A stretch of DNA of 7,724 nucleotides from Spirochaetaceae bacterium (lineage in GTDB: Bacteria > Spirochaetota > Spirochaetia > Treponematales > Breznakiellaceae), in the NCBI GenBank assembly GCA_031288215.1, contig JAITRV010000060.1, positions 1 through 7,724 of the forward strand. Reading direction: 5' to 3'. Shown in pieces: positions 1 to 5,706 of the stretch. A program made the position numbers and the translations under genes. Every line of letters begins with the position of its first letter. The stretch's first letter is position 1. The notes beneath the pieces are model-generated. The model made no database searches and was not told the origin of the DNA. It saw only the letters and a program-made list of their open reading frames with translations.

Positions 1-97
1 AACCACGGACCACACGGACAAACACGGACAAATACATGAATTTCAAACAACAAGTCCGTGTTGGTCCGTGTGTGTCCGTGGTTTTTCTTCTTTTTTT
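1..97. repeat. Palindromic repeat of GTCCGTG units, possible terminator
   Basis: Bases 1-29 and 54-83 are near-perfect inverted repeats, with one mismatch and one 1-nt bulge, around a 24-nt AT-rich loop (30-53). Each arm is itself three copies of the unit CACGGAC or GTCCGTG at a 9-10 nt spacing, so the element is both a direct and an inverted repeat. The right arm runs into a T-rich stretch (82-97), so in + orientation it could act as a rho-independent terminator for a gene left of the window. The internal periodicity suggests a dispersed palindromic repeat rather than an ordinary terminator. I infer this from structure only; a second copy is not present in this window. Confidence 0.7.
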
Positions 98-108
98 GAG
101 TAAATGCA

Positions 109-166
109 GGAGCCCTGGGCCGGTAACCCTTTGGCGGCCCCGGTTGTTGTATTAACCAGGGGCTCC
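109..166. other. Stem-loop, function unknown
   Basis: Bases 109-118 pair with 156-166, giving 10 bp with a single bulged G at 162. The 37-nt apical part can form a small inner stem (AACC at 125-128 with GGTT at 142-145). It lies upstream of the promoter at 191-219, so it would not be part of the barrel-gene mRNA. It could be the 3' end of an upstream transcript or a DNA-level element. There is no T-run after it. Confidence 0.35.
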
Positions 167-190
167 CGTGAGGCGCCTGATGCCGGGTGA

Positions 191-219
191 TTGAAAAGCG
201 GTAGATTATAAATTATAGT
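191..219 (+). promoter_or_regulatory. Sigma70-type promoter for the barrel-lipoprotein-rarA block
   Basis: TTGAAA (191-196) and TATAGT (214-219) each match the sigma70 consensus at five of six positions and are 17 bp apart. Transcription would start near 226, about 50 nt before the first gene. The flanking DNA is AT-rich in an otherwise GC-rich window. Assigned by motif only. Confidence 0.6.
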
Positions 220-253
220 AAAAAGCCGGGATAGTAAAAAGCCGGGGCTTTTT
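215..253. repeat. 16-bp tandem repeat running into a palindrome
   Basis: The 16-mer ATAGTAAAAAGCCGGG occurs twice head to tail (215-230 and 231-246). The first copy overlaps the -10 box of the promoter. The second copy lacks the leading T needed to rebuild TATAGT. The second copy also begins an inverted repeat, AAAAAGCC at 236-243 against GGCTTTTT at 246-253, which would fold in the 5' leader of the mRNA about 20 nt before the start codon region. Confidence 0.75.
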
Positions 254-274
254 AGAACATATCAGGAGTTTTGC

Positions 275-913
275 ATGATGAAAAGAAAAGCGGGGGTATT
301 GCTTCTCACGCTGCTTTTTTTAGGGGTCATTGGTACCGCCGCTGCCCAGGAGGAAGATCCGGGGCAGCCGGAGGAAATCGAGGAAGAACCGCCGCTGGAT
401 ACGGATTGGTCCTATGTGGATGTCCCCCTTTATTCCCGGGGGGATAAGACCTTTGTCATCACCGTGGGCGTCATCTTTCCCGTCCTTTTTATCGACGAGG
501 AGGGGATTCTGGATAATAAGATGAAGGTGATGGGCGGGGCCGGATCTCTGGCCTTTAACTATTTTTTGGATTCCCATCTCTTTGTGGGGGGGGAGATCGG
601 GGGGATGTTTGGAGGCACCCGGGGGGAGAATTTTCTATTCATTATCCCCATGGGGGCCCGGATCGGGTATCAGTTTGTGATGAACCGCTTTGAATTTCCC
701 CTGTCCCTGATGCTGGGAGGGGCGCCCCAGCAGTATCTGGAAAAGAATCATTTGAGCCTTTTCCTGAAACCGGAAGCCTCGGTCTTTTGGCGTTTCAGCC
801 CGAGCTGGTCCTTCGGCCTCAATACCGCCTGGTGGTTCGTTCCCCAATGGAGTTCCCATACGGCCTTCGGCAACTTTGTGGAACTGACCCTTTCCGCCCG
901 GTACCATTTTTAA
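275..913 (+). CDS. Small outer-membrane beta-barrel protein, OmpW/TP0733-like
   Basis: The 212-residue product has a clear signal peptide: basic start (MMKRK), hydrophobic core to about residue 20, and a likely cleavage site AAA|Q after residue 24. An acidic, proline-rich linker follows (about 26-44). The rest alternates hydrophobic and polar residues with many glycines and aromatics, and the protein ends in ...SARYHF, the terminal aromatic typical of the outer-membrane barrel signal. Size and layout fit an eight-stranded barrel such as the treponemal TP0733 family related to OmpW; that family name is from memory, not a search. AGGAG at 264-268 is 6 nt before the first ATG; a second ATG at 278 is also possible. 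The gene is first in a probable operon with the lipoprotein 10 nt downstream. It contains several G runs, including eight G at 586-593. Confidence 0.8.
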   Translation: MMKRKAGVLLLTLLFLGVIGTAAAQEEDPGQPEEIEEEPPLDTDWSYVDVPLYSRGDKTFVITVGVIFPVLFIDEEGILDNKMKVMGGAGSLAFNYFLDSHLFVGGEIGGMFGGTRGENFLFIIPMGARIGYQFVMNRFEFPLSLMLGGAPQQYLEKNHLSLFLKPEASVFWRFSPSWSFGLNTAWWFVPQWSSHTAFGNFVELTLSARYHF

Positions 914-923
914 GGAGGATCGG

Positions 924-1979
924 ATGAAAAACATACGCCTGAAACCGGAAGCCCGCTCCGGGTTATTCCTGGTTTTACTTTTTTGCCCGGTGATCTTTCT
1001 CCTGGGCTCCTGCAATCAGGACCCTCTTTTTTACGATATATCCAATGAGGTAAAGCCCAAAGAACCGGTCATTCCGGGAACGCCTACCAAAATCGTTGAA
1101 GCCGGCGGGAAGCTCTACGTGTCGAACCGGACCGATCTCTTCGAGTTCAGCCAGGGGTCCTGGAACCGGATCGCCGGGCCTCCGGGACGGATTACGGATC
1201 TGGCCTCCGGGGAAAGCGGCCCGTACTGCATTACCGAGGATTCCCGTTTGTACAGCGGTTCCGGCAGCGTGTGGACCCCGGTAGACAACCAAAACCTTGA
1301 GGGATACACCCTCCAGTCCATTTACGGAGAGGGCGGCAGCCTCTTCATCGGCGCTTCCCGGGAGGGAGACGGATACCATCACTATGCCGTCTTCACCGGC
1401 TCCGGGGGGGCAGTGATTTCCGGCTCCGGGGAGGGATTCCGCCTCCGGGGGGCGGTTTCCGGCTATTTTGCCCTGGGGAACGGGATCTATCAGGCCTCCG
1501 GGGGAAGCCCCCTTCCCGGGTCCACCGGCAGGGATATTCTGGCCATGATCCAACTGCCCGATAATACCATCGCGGCCTCTACCAAGGACGGGCATCTCCT
1601 GTATGGGAGCGGCTCCAGCTTTACCGCGGTGAGTACGGGGTATAAATTTGACCGGGCCCTGGCGGTGTACCGGGGGACCGGGGGCGCGCTCCTGCTTTTG
1701 GTGGGGATATATACCAAGGGGTATATGGAACTGGACCTGGGCAGCGGCGGTTCCTTCCCCAGCGGCAGGGCATCCCTTAAATCCCCGGGGGAGGGGGTCT
1801 ATGGGGTGAATACCACCGTCCACAATTATCCCCGGTACAATGCGACCCTGGGACAGTACGCCCTGGTCTCCCTGTACCAGTCGGATGCGAAAGCCCTGCC
1901 CCTTTTCGCGTCCACCGTGGGGAAGGGGCTCAACGCCTACCAGGAGTTGAACGAAGGCTGGCAGTGGAACGCTTATTAG
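924..1979 (+). CDS. Predicted lipoprotein of unknown function
   Basis: The 351-residue product has a lipoprotein signal peptide: basic residues to about 12, hydrophobic core 14-27, and a lipobox-like LLGSC with the acylated cysteine at residue 30. The relaxed box is normal for spirochaetes. The mature part is rich in Gly and Ser, with recurrent GSGS or SGSG turns and repeated short strand-like blocks such as GGKLYVSN and GGSLFIGA. That pattern suggests an all-beta, perhaps beta-propeller, fold; no catalytic motif is visible. The Shine-Dalgarno AAGGAGG (912-918) overlaps the stop codon of the barrel gene and sits 5 nt before ATG, so the two are probably cotranscribed and may act together in the envelope. 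I do not recognise the family, and any function would be a guess. Confidence 0.75.
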   Translation: MKNIRLKPEARSGLFLVLLFCPVIFLLGSCNQDPLFYDISNEVKPKEPVIPGTPTKIVEAGGKLYVSNRTDLFEFSQGSWNRIAGPPGRITDLASGESGPYCITEDSRLYSGSGSVWTPVDNQNLEGYTLQSIYGEGGSLFIGASREGDGYHHYAVFTGSGGAVISGSGEGFRLRGAVSGYFALGNGIYQASGGSPLPGSTGRDILAMIQLPDNTIAASTKDGHLLYGSGSSFTAVSTGYKFDRALAVYRGTGGALLLLVGIYTKGYMELDLGSGGSFPSGRASLKSPGEGVYGVNTTVHNYPRYNATLGQYALVSLYQSDAKALPLFASTVGKGLNAYQELNEGWQWNAY

Positions 1980-2008
1980 GAGGGGATTTCCCCTTCTAAG
2001 GAGGTAAG

Positions 2009-4315
2009 ATGTCTGACCTCTTCAGCGCCTCCGGGGATCAACATGACGGCCCCCTGGCGGACCGGATGCGGCCCCGGACCCTGGACGACCTCATCGGCCA
2101 GGACCATATCGTCGGCCCCGGCCGGCTCCTGCGGCGGGCCATTCAGGCTGACCGGCTTTCCTCCCTGATCTTCTACGGCCCCCCGGGAACAGGCAAAACC
2201 AGCCTGGCCCGGGTCATTGCCAATACCACCCGGGCAGCCTTTGAAAGCCTCAACGCGGTCCTCACGGGAATCAAGGACATTCGGGAAGCCATCGACCGCT
2301 CCGATGAACGCCGGCGGCTCTACGGCCGGCGGACCATCCTCTTCGTGGACGAGGTCCACCGGTGGAACAAGGCCCAGCAGGACGCCCTCCTCCCCTGGGT
2401 GGAAAACGGCACGGTGATCCTCATCGGGGCCACCACGGAAAACCCCTTCTTCGAGGTGAACCGGGCCCTGGTAAGCCGGAGCCGGATCTTCCAGCTCAAA
2501 TCCCTTACCCCGGAGGACCTCCGGGAAACCGCCCGCAGGACCCTGGCGGACCGGGAACGGGGTTACGGCCGGTGGCGGGTGGTCTTTGAGGAGGGGGCCC
2601 TGGAACACCTGGTGGAAGTGGCCGGGGGGGACGCCCGGAGCCTCCTCAACGCCCTGGAACTGGCAATAGAAACCTCCTGGCTCCCGGAAAATTCCGCCGC
2701 TTCCGCCCCCTGGCCTCCCCCGGAAGGGGCGGAGATCCGGATCTCCCTGGCCGCCGCGGAGGAGAGCATCCAGCGCCGGGCGGTCCTCTATGACCGGGAC
2801 GGGGACTACCACTTCGATACCATCAGCGCCTTCATCAAGAGCGTCCGGGGAAGCGACCCCGACGCGGCCCTCTACTGGCTGGCCAAGATGGTCCGGGCCG
2901 GGGAGGACCCGGCGTTTATCTTCCGGCGGATGATCATCCTGGCCGGCGAGGACGTGGGCATGGCGGACCCCCAGGCGGTAGGCGTGGTCGTCGCCTGCGC
3001 CCAGGCCTTTGAACGGATAGGCTTTCCCGAGGGCAACTTCCCCCTGGCCCACGCCTGCCTCTACCTGGCCACCGCGCCGAAATCCAATACCGCCATGGGT
3101 TTCTTCGACGCCCTGGGGGAGGTCGAAAAGGAGGACGCGGAGGTCCCGGGCCACCTCCGGGACGCCAACCGGGACGCCGAGGGCTTCGGCCACGGGGACG
3201 GCTATATCTACCCCCACGCCTACCGGGATCACTGGGCGGCCCAGCAGTACCTGCCCCGGCCCCTCCGGGGGAAGACCTTCTACCTCCCCTCCCGGATAGG
3301 CTACGAGGGCCGGATCCGGGAGGAGGTGCTGCGGAAGCGGGAACTCCAGGCGGCGGTTATCCTGGGGGACGAGGCGGGCGGCCCGGGGGAGGGGGAAGTC
3401 CTGTCCTGGTCCGCCGCGGCCAAAGGCCGGGAGGGCTGGTTCAAGCGGCTGGAGTCGGGCCGGAGCGCCCTCCTCCTGGCGGACCGGGACGCCATCCTGG
3501 GCCAATGCGCCCCGGCCCGGCACCACCGGATCCTCATCCCCGCCGCCAACGACGGCCTCCTCCTGTGGGAAAGCCTGCGCCGGGTCCCCGAGGGGCTGGC
3601 GGCGGCCCTGACCGACACGGAGGCCGCCCGGGACGCCCTGATCCGCTACACCGCCGCCCTGGATGAGCCGGAACAGCCGGAAATCGCCTGCTACCCCCCG
3701 GGCCGCCTCCCCTCGCCGGAGGAAGCGGCGGCGCTGTTCTCCACGCCGGTCTTCGACCACATCCTGGCCCGGGAGCCCTGGCGCCGGGGTTTCGCCCCTC
3801 CCCCGGGGGCGGGACCCAAAGCCGGCGCCCCGGAGGCCGCCCTGGCCGCCTTTGCCGGGAATGCCCGGCGGCTCCTCGCCTCCGGGGGGAATCTGGTGAT
3901 CCTCCAGTCCCCCCCCCGGCTGGGGGAGCGGATCTCCCGGATCATCCGGGAGGAATGCGGGGCCCCGGCGTCCCTGGCGGACGCGCTGGAGCGGGCGGAG
4001 CAGGCGTTCTTCGCCGCCCCGGGAGGCGCTGATTCCCGGCGCTGGACCTGGGACGGCGGGACCCTGGAGGAAGCCTTTGCCGGGGCGGGCTTCACAACCG
4101 CCTTGACGGTGCTGGATCAGGGCGAGGAACGGCTCCTCCTGGAACGGGACCTGGGGGCCTGGTTTGACCGGGATCATTCCCCCTGGGGGGCCTTCATTGA
4201 GGAAGCCCTGGGGGCGGAGGACTTCGGGGCAATCCGGGACCTCCTCGCCGTCCGCGCCAAGGAGGGGCCCATCCGGTGGAAGTGGAAAAGCCTCCTGCTC
4301 AGATGCCGGTCTTGA
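2009..4315 (+). CDS. rarA: RarA/MgsA AAA+ ATPase with C-terminal methyltransferase-like extension
   Basis: The first ~440 residues are a complete RarA (MgsA, clamp-loader-like AAA+ ATPase), which acts at stalled forks and in recombination. Visible motifs are Walker A GPPGTGKTS (57-65), Walker B LFVDEVH (111-117), sensor 1 IGATTENP (139-146), the arginine-finger segment SRSRIF (156-161), and sensor 2 GDARSLLNALE (207-217). RarA signatures follow: SAFIKSVRGSDPDAALYW (273-290), EDVGMADP (314-321), APKSN (356-360) and YPHAYRDHW (401-409). Ordinary RarA ends near here at about 430-450 residues. This protein continues to 768. Residues ~505-645 (HHRILIPAANDGLLLWE, ALTDTEAA, FDHIL, NLVILQ) look like a Rossmann methyltransferase fold lacking the usual glycine-rich loop. 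Such RarA/unknown-domain fusions are known, notably in cyanobacteria. Perfect AAGGAGG (1998-2004) precedes the start. The gene is more GC-rich than the flagellar genes. Confidence 0.93.
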   Translation: MSDLFSASGDQHDGPLADRMRPRTLDDLIGQDHIVGPGRLLRRAIQADRLSSLIFYGPPGTGKTSLARVIANTTRAAFESLNAVLTGIKDIREAIDRSDERRRLYGRRTILFVDEVHRWNKAQQDALLPWVENGTVILIGATTENPFFEVNRALVSRSRIFQLKSLTPEDLRETARRTLADRERGYGRWRVVFEEGALEHLVEVAGGDARSLLNALELAIETSWLPENSAASAPWPPPEGAEIRISLAAAEESIQRRAVLYDRDGDYHFDTISAFIKSVRGSDPDAALYWLAKMVRAGEDPAFIFRRMIILAGEDVGMADPQAVGVVVACAQAFERIGFPEGNFPLAHACLYLATAPKSNTAMGFFDALGEVEKEDAEVPGHLRDANRDAEGFGHGDGYIYPHAYRDHWAAQQYLPRPLRGKTFYLPSRIGYEGRIREEVLRKRELQAAVILGDEAGGPGEGEVLSWSAAAKGREGWFKRLESGRSALLLADRDAILGQCAPARHHRILIPAANDGLLLWESLRRVPEGLAAALTDTEAARDALIRYTAALDEPEQPEIACYPPGRLPSPEEAAALFSTPVFDHILAREPWRRGFAPPPGAGPKAGAPEAALAAFAGNARRLLASGGNLVILQSPPRLGERISRIIREECGAPASLADALERAEQAFFAAPGGADSRRWTWDGGTLEEAFAGAGFTTALTVLDQGEERLLLERDLGAWFDRDHSPWGAFIEEALGAEDFGAIRDLLAVRAKEGPIRWKWKSLLLRCRS

Positions 4316-4367
4316 GGTGCCGGTCCGGGGATCGCGGTGACGCGGCGCCTTGCATTTTTACGGTTTT
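4315..4367 (+). terminator. Probable terminator after rarA
   Basis: AGGTGCC (4315-4321), starting on the last base of the rarA stop codon, pairs with GGCGCCT (4344-4350), a 7-bp stem with one G-U. Further pairs are possible inside (GTC at 4323-4325 with GAC at 4339-4341). Two T-runs follow, TTTTT and TTTTTT, but the first starts 4 nt after the stem, so efficiency may be moderate. It would end the barrel-lipoprotein-rarA transcript. Confidence 0.5.
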
Positions 4368-4443
4368 TTATATATATTAGAAGCACAATGATAAGAGAAG
4401 GGACAGGTATTTGACCTTTTGGGGAGCCGGTGGAAAAAGCGCG

Positions 4444-4463
4444 GCGTTTTTTGAAAAAAACGC
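4444..4463. promoter_or_regulatory. AT-rich palindrome, possible operator
   Basis: GCGTTTTTT (4444-4452) mirrors AAAAAACGC (4455-4463) around a 2-bp centre. It abuts the -35 region of the candidate sigma28 promoter. It could be an operator for a dimeric DNA-binding protein, an UP-like element, or a hairpin in an upstream transcript; the sequence alone does not decide. Confidence 0.4.
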
Positions 4464-4491
4464 TCAAGTATTTCCGGCAAGATGCCGAAAA
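4464..4491 (+). promoter_or_regulatory. Candidate sigma28 (FliA) promoter for flaB
   Basis: GCCGAAAA (4484-4491) matches seven of eight bases of the sigma28 -10 GCCGATAA. TCAAGTAT (4464-4471) matches six of eight bases of TAAAGTTT, but the gap is 12 bp instead of 11. The transcript would start near 4498, leaving a leader of about 150 nt. Flagellin genes in spirochaetes are typically read by sigma28. Caution: the -10 also lies in a small inverted repeat (CGGCA 4475-4479, TGCCG 4483-4487). Confidence 0.45.
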
Positions 4492-4525
4492 TAGCAATGG
4501 TTATGTTTTTCAACCTTGAGGAGCC

Positions 4526-4603
4526 ATGATTCGCGGTGATGGTCCCCCGGGGGGGAGCGGCGCTTATACAATATATCGGCCGCCGTTTGAGAAACTTAAC
4601 TAA
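4526..4603 (+). CDS. Possible 25-codon leader ORF upstream of flaB
   Basis: ATG at 4526 opens 25 codons ending at TAA 4601-4603. GAGGAG (4518-4523) lies just upstream, but only 2 nt from the ATG, which is tighter than usual. The peptide begins MIRGDGPPGG and ends RPPFEKLN, with two Pro-Pro pairs. It stops 4 nt before the GC-clamped hairpin at 4608-4625, so a terminating ribosome would cover that hairpin. It may equally be a chance ORF. Confidence 0.2.
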   Translation: MIRGDGPPGGSGAYTIYRPPFEKLN

Positions 4604-4607
4604 AAAA

Positions 4608-4643
4608 CGGGGCAAGGATGCCCCGGACTTCTTTCAAGGAGGA
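4608..4643 (+). promoter_or_regulatory. Putative CsrA-type dual site in the flaB leader
   Basis: CGGGGC (4608-4613) pairs perfectly with GCCCCG (4620-4625), leaving the six-base loop AAGGAT. The segment CAAGGATG equals the core of the CsrA consensus RUACARGGAUGU, with GGA in a hairpin loop as CsrA prefers. A second and third GGA lie in the Shine-Dalgarno itself (AAGGAGGATG, 4636-4645), 22 and 25 nt downstream. This two-site layout, one hairpin plus one site over the ribosome binding site, is that of CsrA-repressed Bacillus hag mRNA. Binding is inferred, not shown. Confidence 0.55.
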
Positions 4644-4647
4644 TGAT

Positions 4648-5508
4648 ATGATCATCAACCACAATTTGAGCGCAATGTTCGCCGACAGATCCCTCAAAGC
4701 TACCAATGACGTCATGGCCAAATCGATGGAGAAGCTTACTTCCGGGCTCAGGATTAACCGGGCCGGGGACGATGCCTCGGGCCTCGCGGTTTCGGAGAAA
4801 ATGCGGAGCCAGATCCGGGGCTTAAACCAGGCGTCCGCCAACGCGGCCAACGGGATTTCCTTTATCCAGACCAGTGAGGGGTACCTCCAGGAAACCCAGG
4901 ATATCCTGCAGCGGATCCGGGAATTGGCGGTGCAATCCGCCAACGGGATCTATACCGCGGAGGACCGGATGCAGATCCAGGTGGAAGTTTCCCAACTGGT
5001 GGACGAGATCGACCGGATCGCCAGCCATGCCCAGTTCAACGGGATGAACATGCTCACCGGCCGTTTTGCCCGGCAAACCGGGGATAACATCGTTACCGCG
5101 TCCATGTGGCTTCATGTCGGCGCCAATATGGACCAACGGGAACAGGTGTTCATCGGCACCATGACCTCCGCGGGGCTGGGGATCCGCGGCGTCGAGGATC
5201 AGAGCTTCGTGAGCCTGGAAACCCCGGAGGATTCCAACCGGGCCATCGGCACCCTGGACACCGCACTCAGGCTCATCAGCAAACAGCGGGCGGATCTGGG
5301 CGCCTACCAGAACCGGTTGGAACATGCCATTGGGGGGCTGGACATAAGCGCCGAGAACCTCCAGGCTTCGGAATCCCGAATCAGGGATACCAACATGGCC
5401 AACCAGATGGTGTCCTTTACCCGGGACCAGATCCTTTCCCAATCGGGGACGGCTATGCTGGCCCAGGCAAACCAGCGGACCGCTTCGGTCTTGCAACTTC
5501 TCCAATAG
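4648..5508 (+). CDS. flaB: Periplasmic flagellin FlaB, first copy (FlaB1-like)
   Basis: FlaB is the core subunit of the spirochaete periplasmic flagellar filament. The 286-residue product begins MIINHNLSAMF, the standard treponemal FlaB start. ATG 4648 is chosen over an in-frame ATG at 4618 because AAGGAGG (4636-4642) is 5 nt upstream and 4618 lies inside the leader hairpin. The conserved N-terminal D0/D1 block runs to about 137 (LSSG-type loop TSGLRINRAGDDASGLAVSEKMRSQ..., then QRIRELAVQSANG at 88-100). The C-terminal block runs from about 197 to LQLLQ. Only a short variable part lies between, without D2/D3 domains, as in other FlaBs. No Cys is present. The VTASMWLHVGANMDQ segment (149-163) resembles T. 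pallidum FlaB1 and FlaB2, and position next to a second flaB and fliD favours FlaB1. A strong terminator follows. Confidence 0.95.
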   Translation: MIINHNLSAMFADRSLKATNDVMAKSMEKLTSGLRINRAGDDASGLAVSEKMRSQIRGLNQASANAANGISFIQTSEGYLQETQDILQRIRELAVQSANGIYTAEDRMQIQVEVSQLVDEIDRIASHAQFNGMNMLTGRFARQTGDNIVTASMWLHVGANMDQREQVFIGTMTSAGLGIRGVEDQSFVSLETPEDSNRAIGTLDTALRLISKQRADLGAYQNRLEHAIGGLDISAENLQASESRIRDTNMANQMVSFTRDQILSQSGTAMLAQANQRTASVLQLLQ

Positions 5509-5537
5509 GGGATTACAGTAAAAAAAGGAGGTTTAAG

Positions 5538-5579
5538 CGGAGGAAGCGGGGAAAGGCCCCGTTTCCTCCGGGGGTTTTT
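5538..5579 (+). terminator. Strong rho-independent terminator after first flaB
   Basis: Bases 5538-5551 pair with 5557-5570 in a 14-bp GC-rich stem (one G-U) with a 5-nt loop. Four G and then TTTTT (5575-5579) follow. It lies 30 nt after the flaB stop, so most flaB transcripts should end here and the second flaB probably needs its own promoter. Confidence 0.85.
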
Positions 5580-5613
5580 AACAGATACCTTCTGTTGAGG
5601 CGCGGGACGGCAG

Positions 5614-5706
5614 GGATCGTTCATTAGGAATCTGGGAATGACCGGATCTGATGAACGATTCGTTCCGTTTCCGGAGCTTTGGGAGAGCCGGCGCGACGGT
5701 TCTCCC
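5614..5706 (+). other. Structured leader of the second flaB: two stem-loops
   Basis: The first stem is 5614-5625 with 5650-5661 (12 bp, two wobbles, including a perfect 9-bp ATCGTTCAT/ATGAACGAT). Its 24-nt loop carries three GGA triplets (5627, 5635, 5644). The second stem is 5681-5690 with 5697-5706 (10 bp, one wobble, loop GCGCGA). Together with the hairpin at 5730-5750 they fill almost all the space between the terminator and the flaB start. I see no convincing sigma28 or sigma70 promoter in 5580-5774. Confidence 0.55.

Larger units (their letters stand above)
4316..4647 (+). other. 332-bp control region upstream of the first flagellin
   Basis: This gene-poor gap holds, in order: the rarA terminator hairpin; a weak sigma70-like pair (TTGCAT 4350-4355, TATATT 4373-4378, 17-bp spacing); an AT-rich palindrome (4444-4463); a candidate sigma28 promoter (4464-4491); a hairpin with one bulge (4520-4545); a C5G7 run (4544-4555); a 25-codon possible ORF (4526-4603); and a GC-clamped hairpin next to the flaB Shine-Dalgarno (4608-4625). 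The density of structure points to a regulated, structured leader, in keeping with the high and tightly controlled expression expected of flagellin. Confidence 0.6.

Noticed and set aside
1..97. CRISPR array
   Set aside because: Units are only 7 bp, spacing is 9-10 nt and the arms are inverted; there are no repeats of 23-40 bp with unique spacers.
975..1823. Minus-strand frame of about 280 codons opposite the lipoprotein gene
   Set aside because: It is a compositional shadow: no signal, no recognisable motif, no ribosome binding site, and the + strand gene has a clear lipobox and Shine-Dalgarno.
1976..4177. Very long open frame (over 700 codons) on the minus strand opposite rarA
   Set aside because: The + strand protein shows every RarA motif in order. 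The minus frame gives a low-complexity Gly/Pro/Arg-rich product and arises because strong GC bias at third positions removes stop codons on the other strand.
4618..4650. Start of first flaB at ATG 4618 instead of 4648
   Set aside because: 4618 lies in the loop of a stable hairpin and adds ten residues not found in FlaB; 4648 has AAGGAGG at 5 nt and gives the family start MIINHN.
5519..5531. AAGGAGG after an A-run just past the first flaB stop
   Set aside because: It looks like a strong ribosome binding site, but no start codon follows at a useful distance before the terminator.
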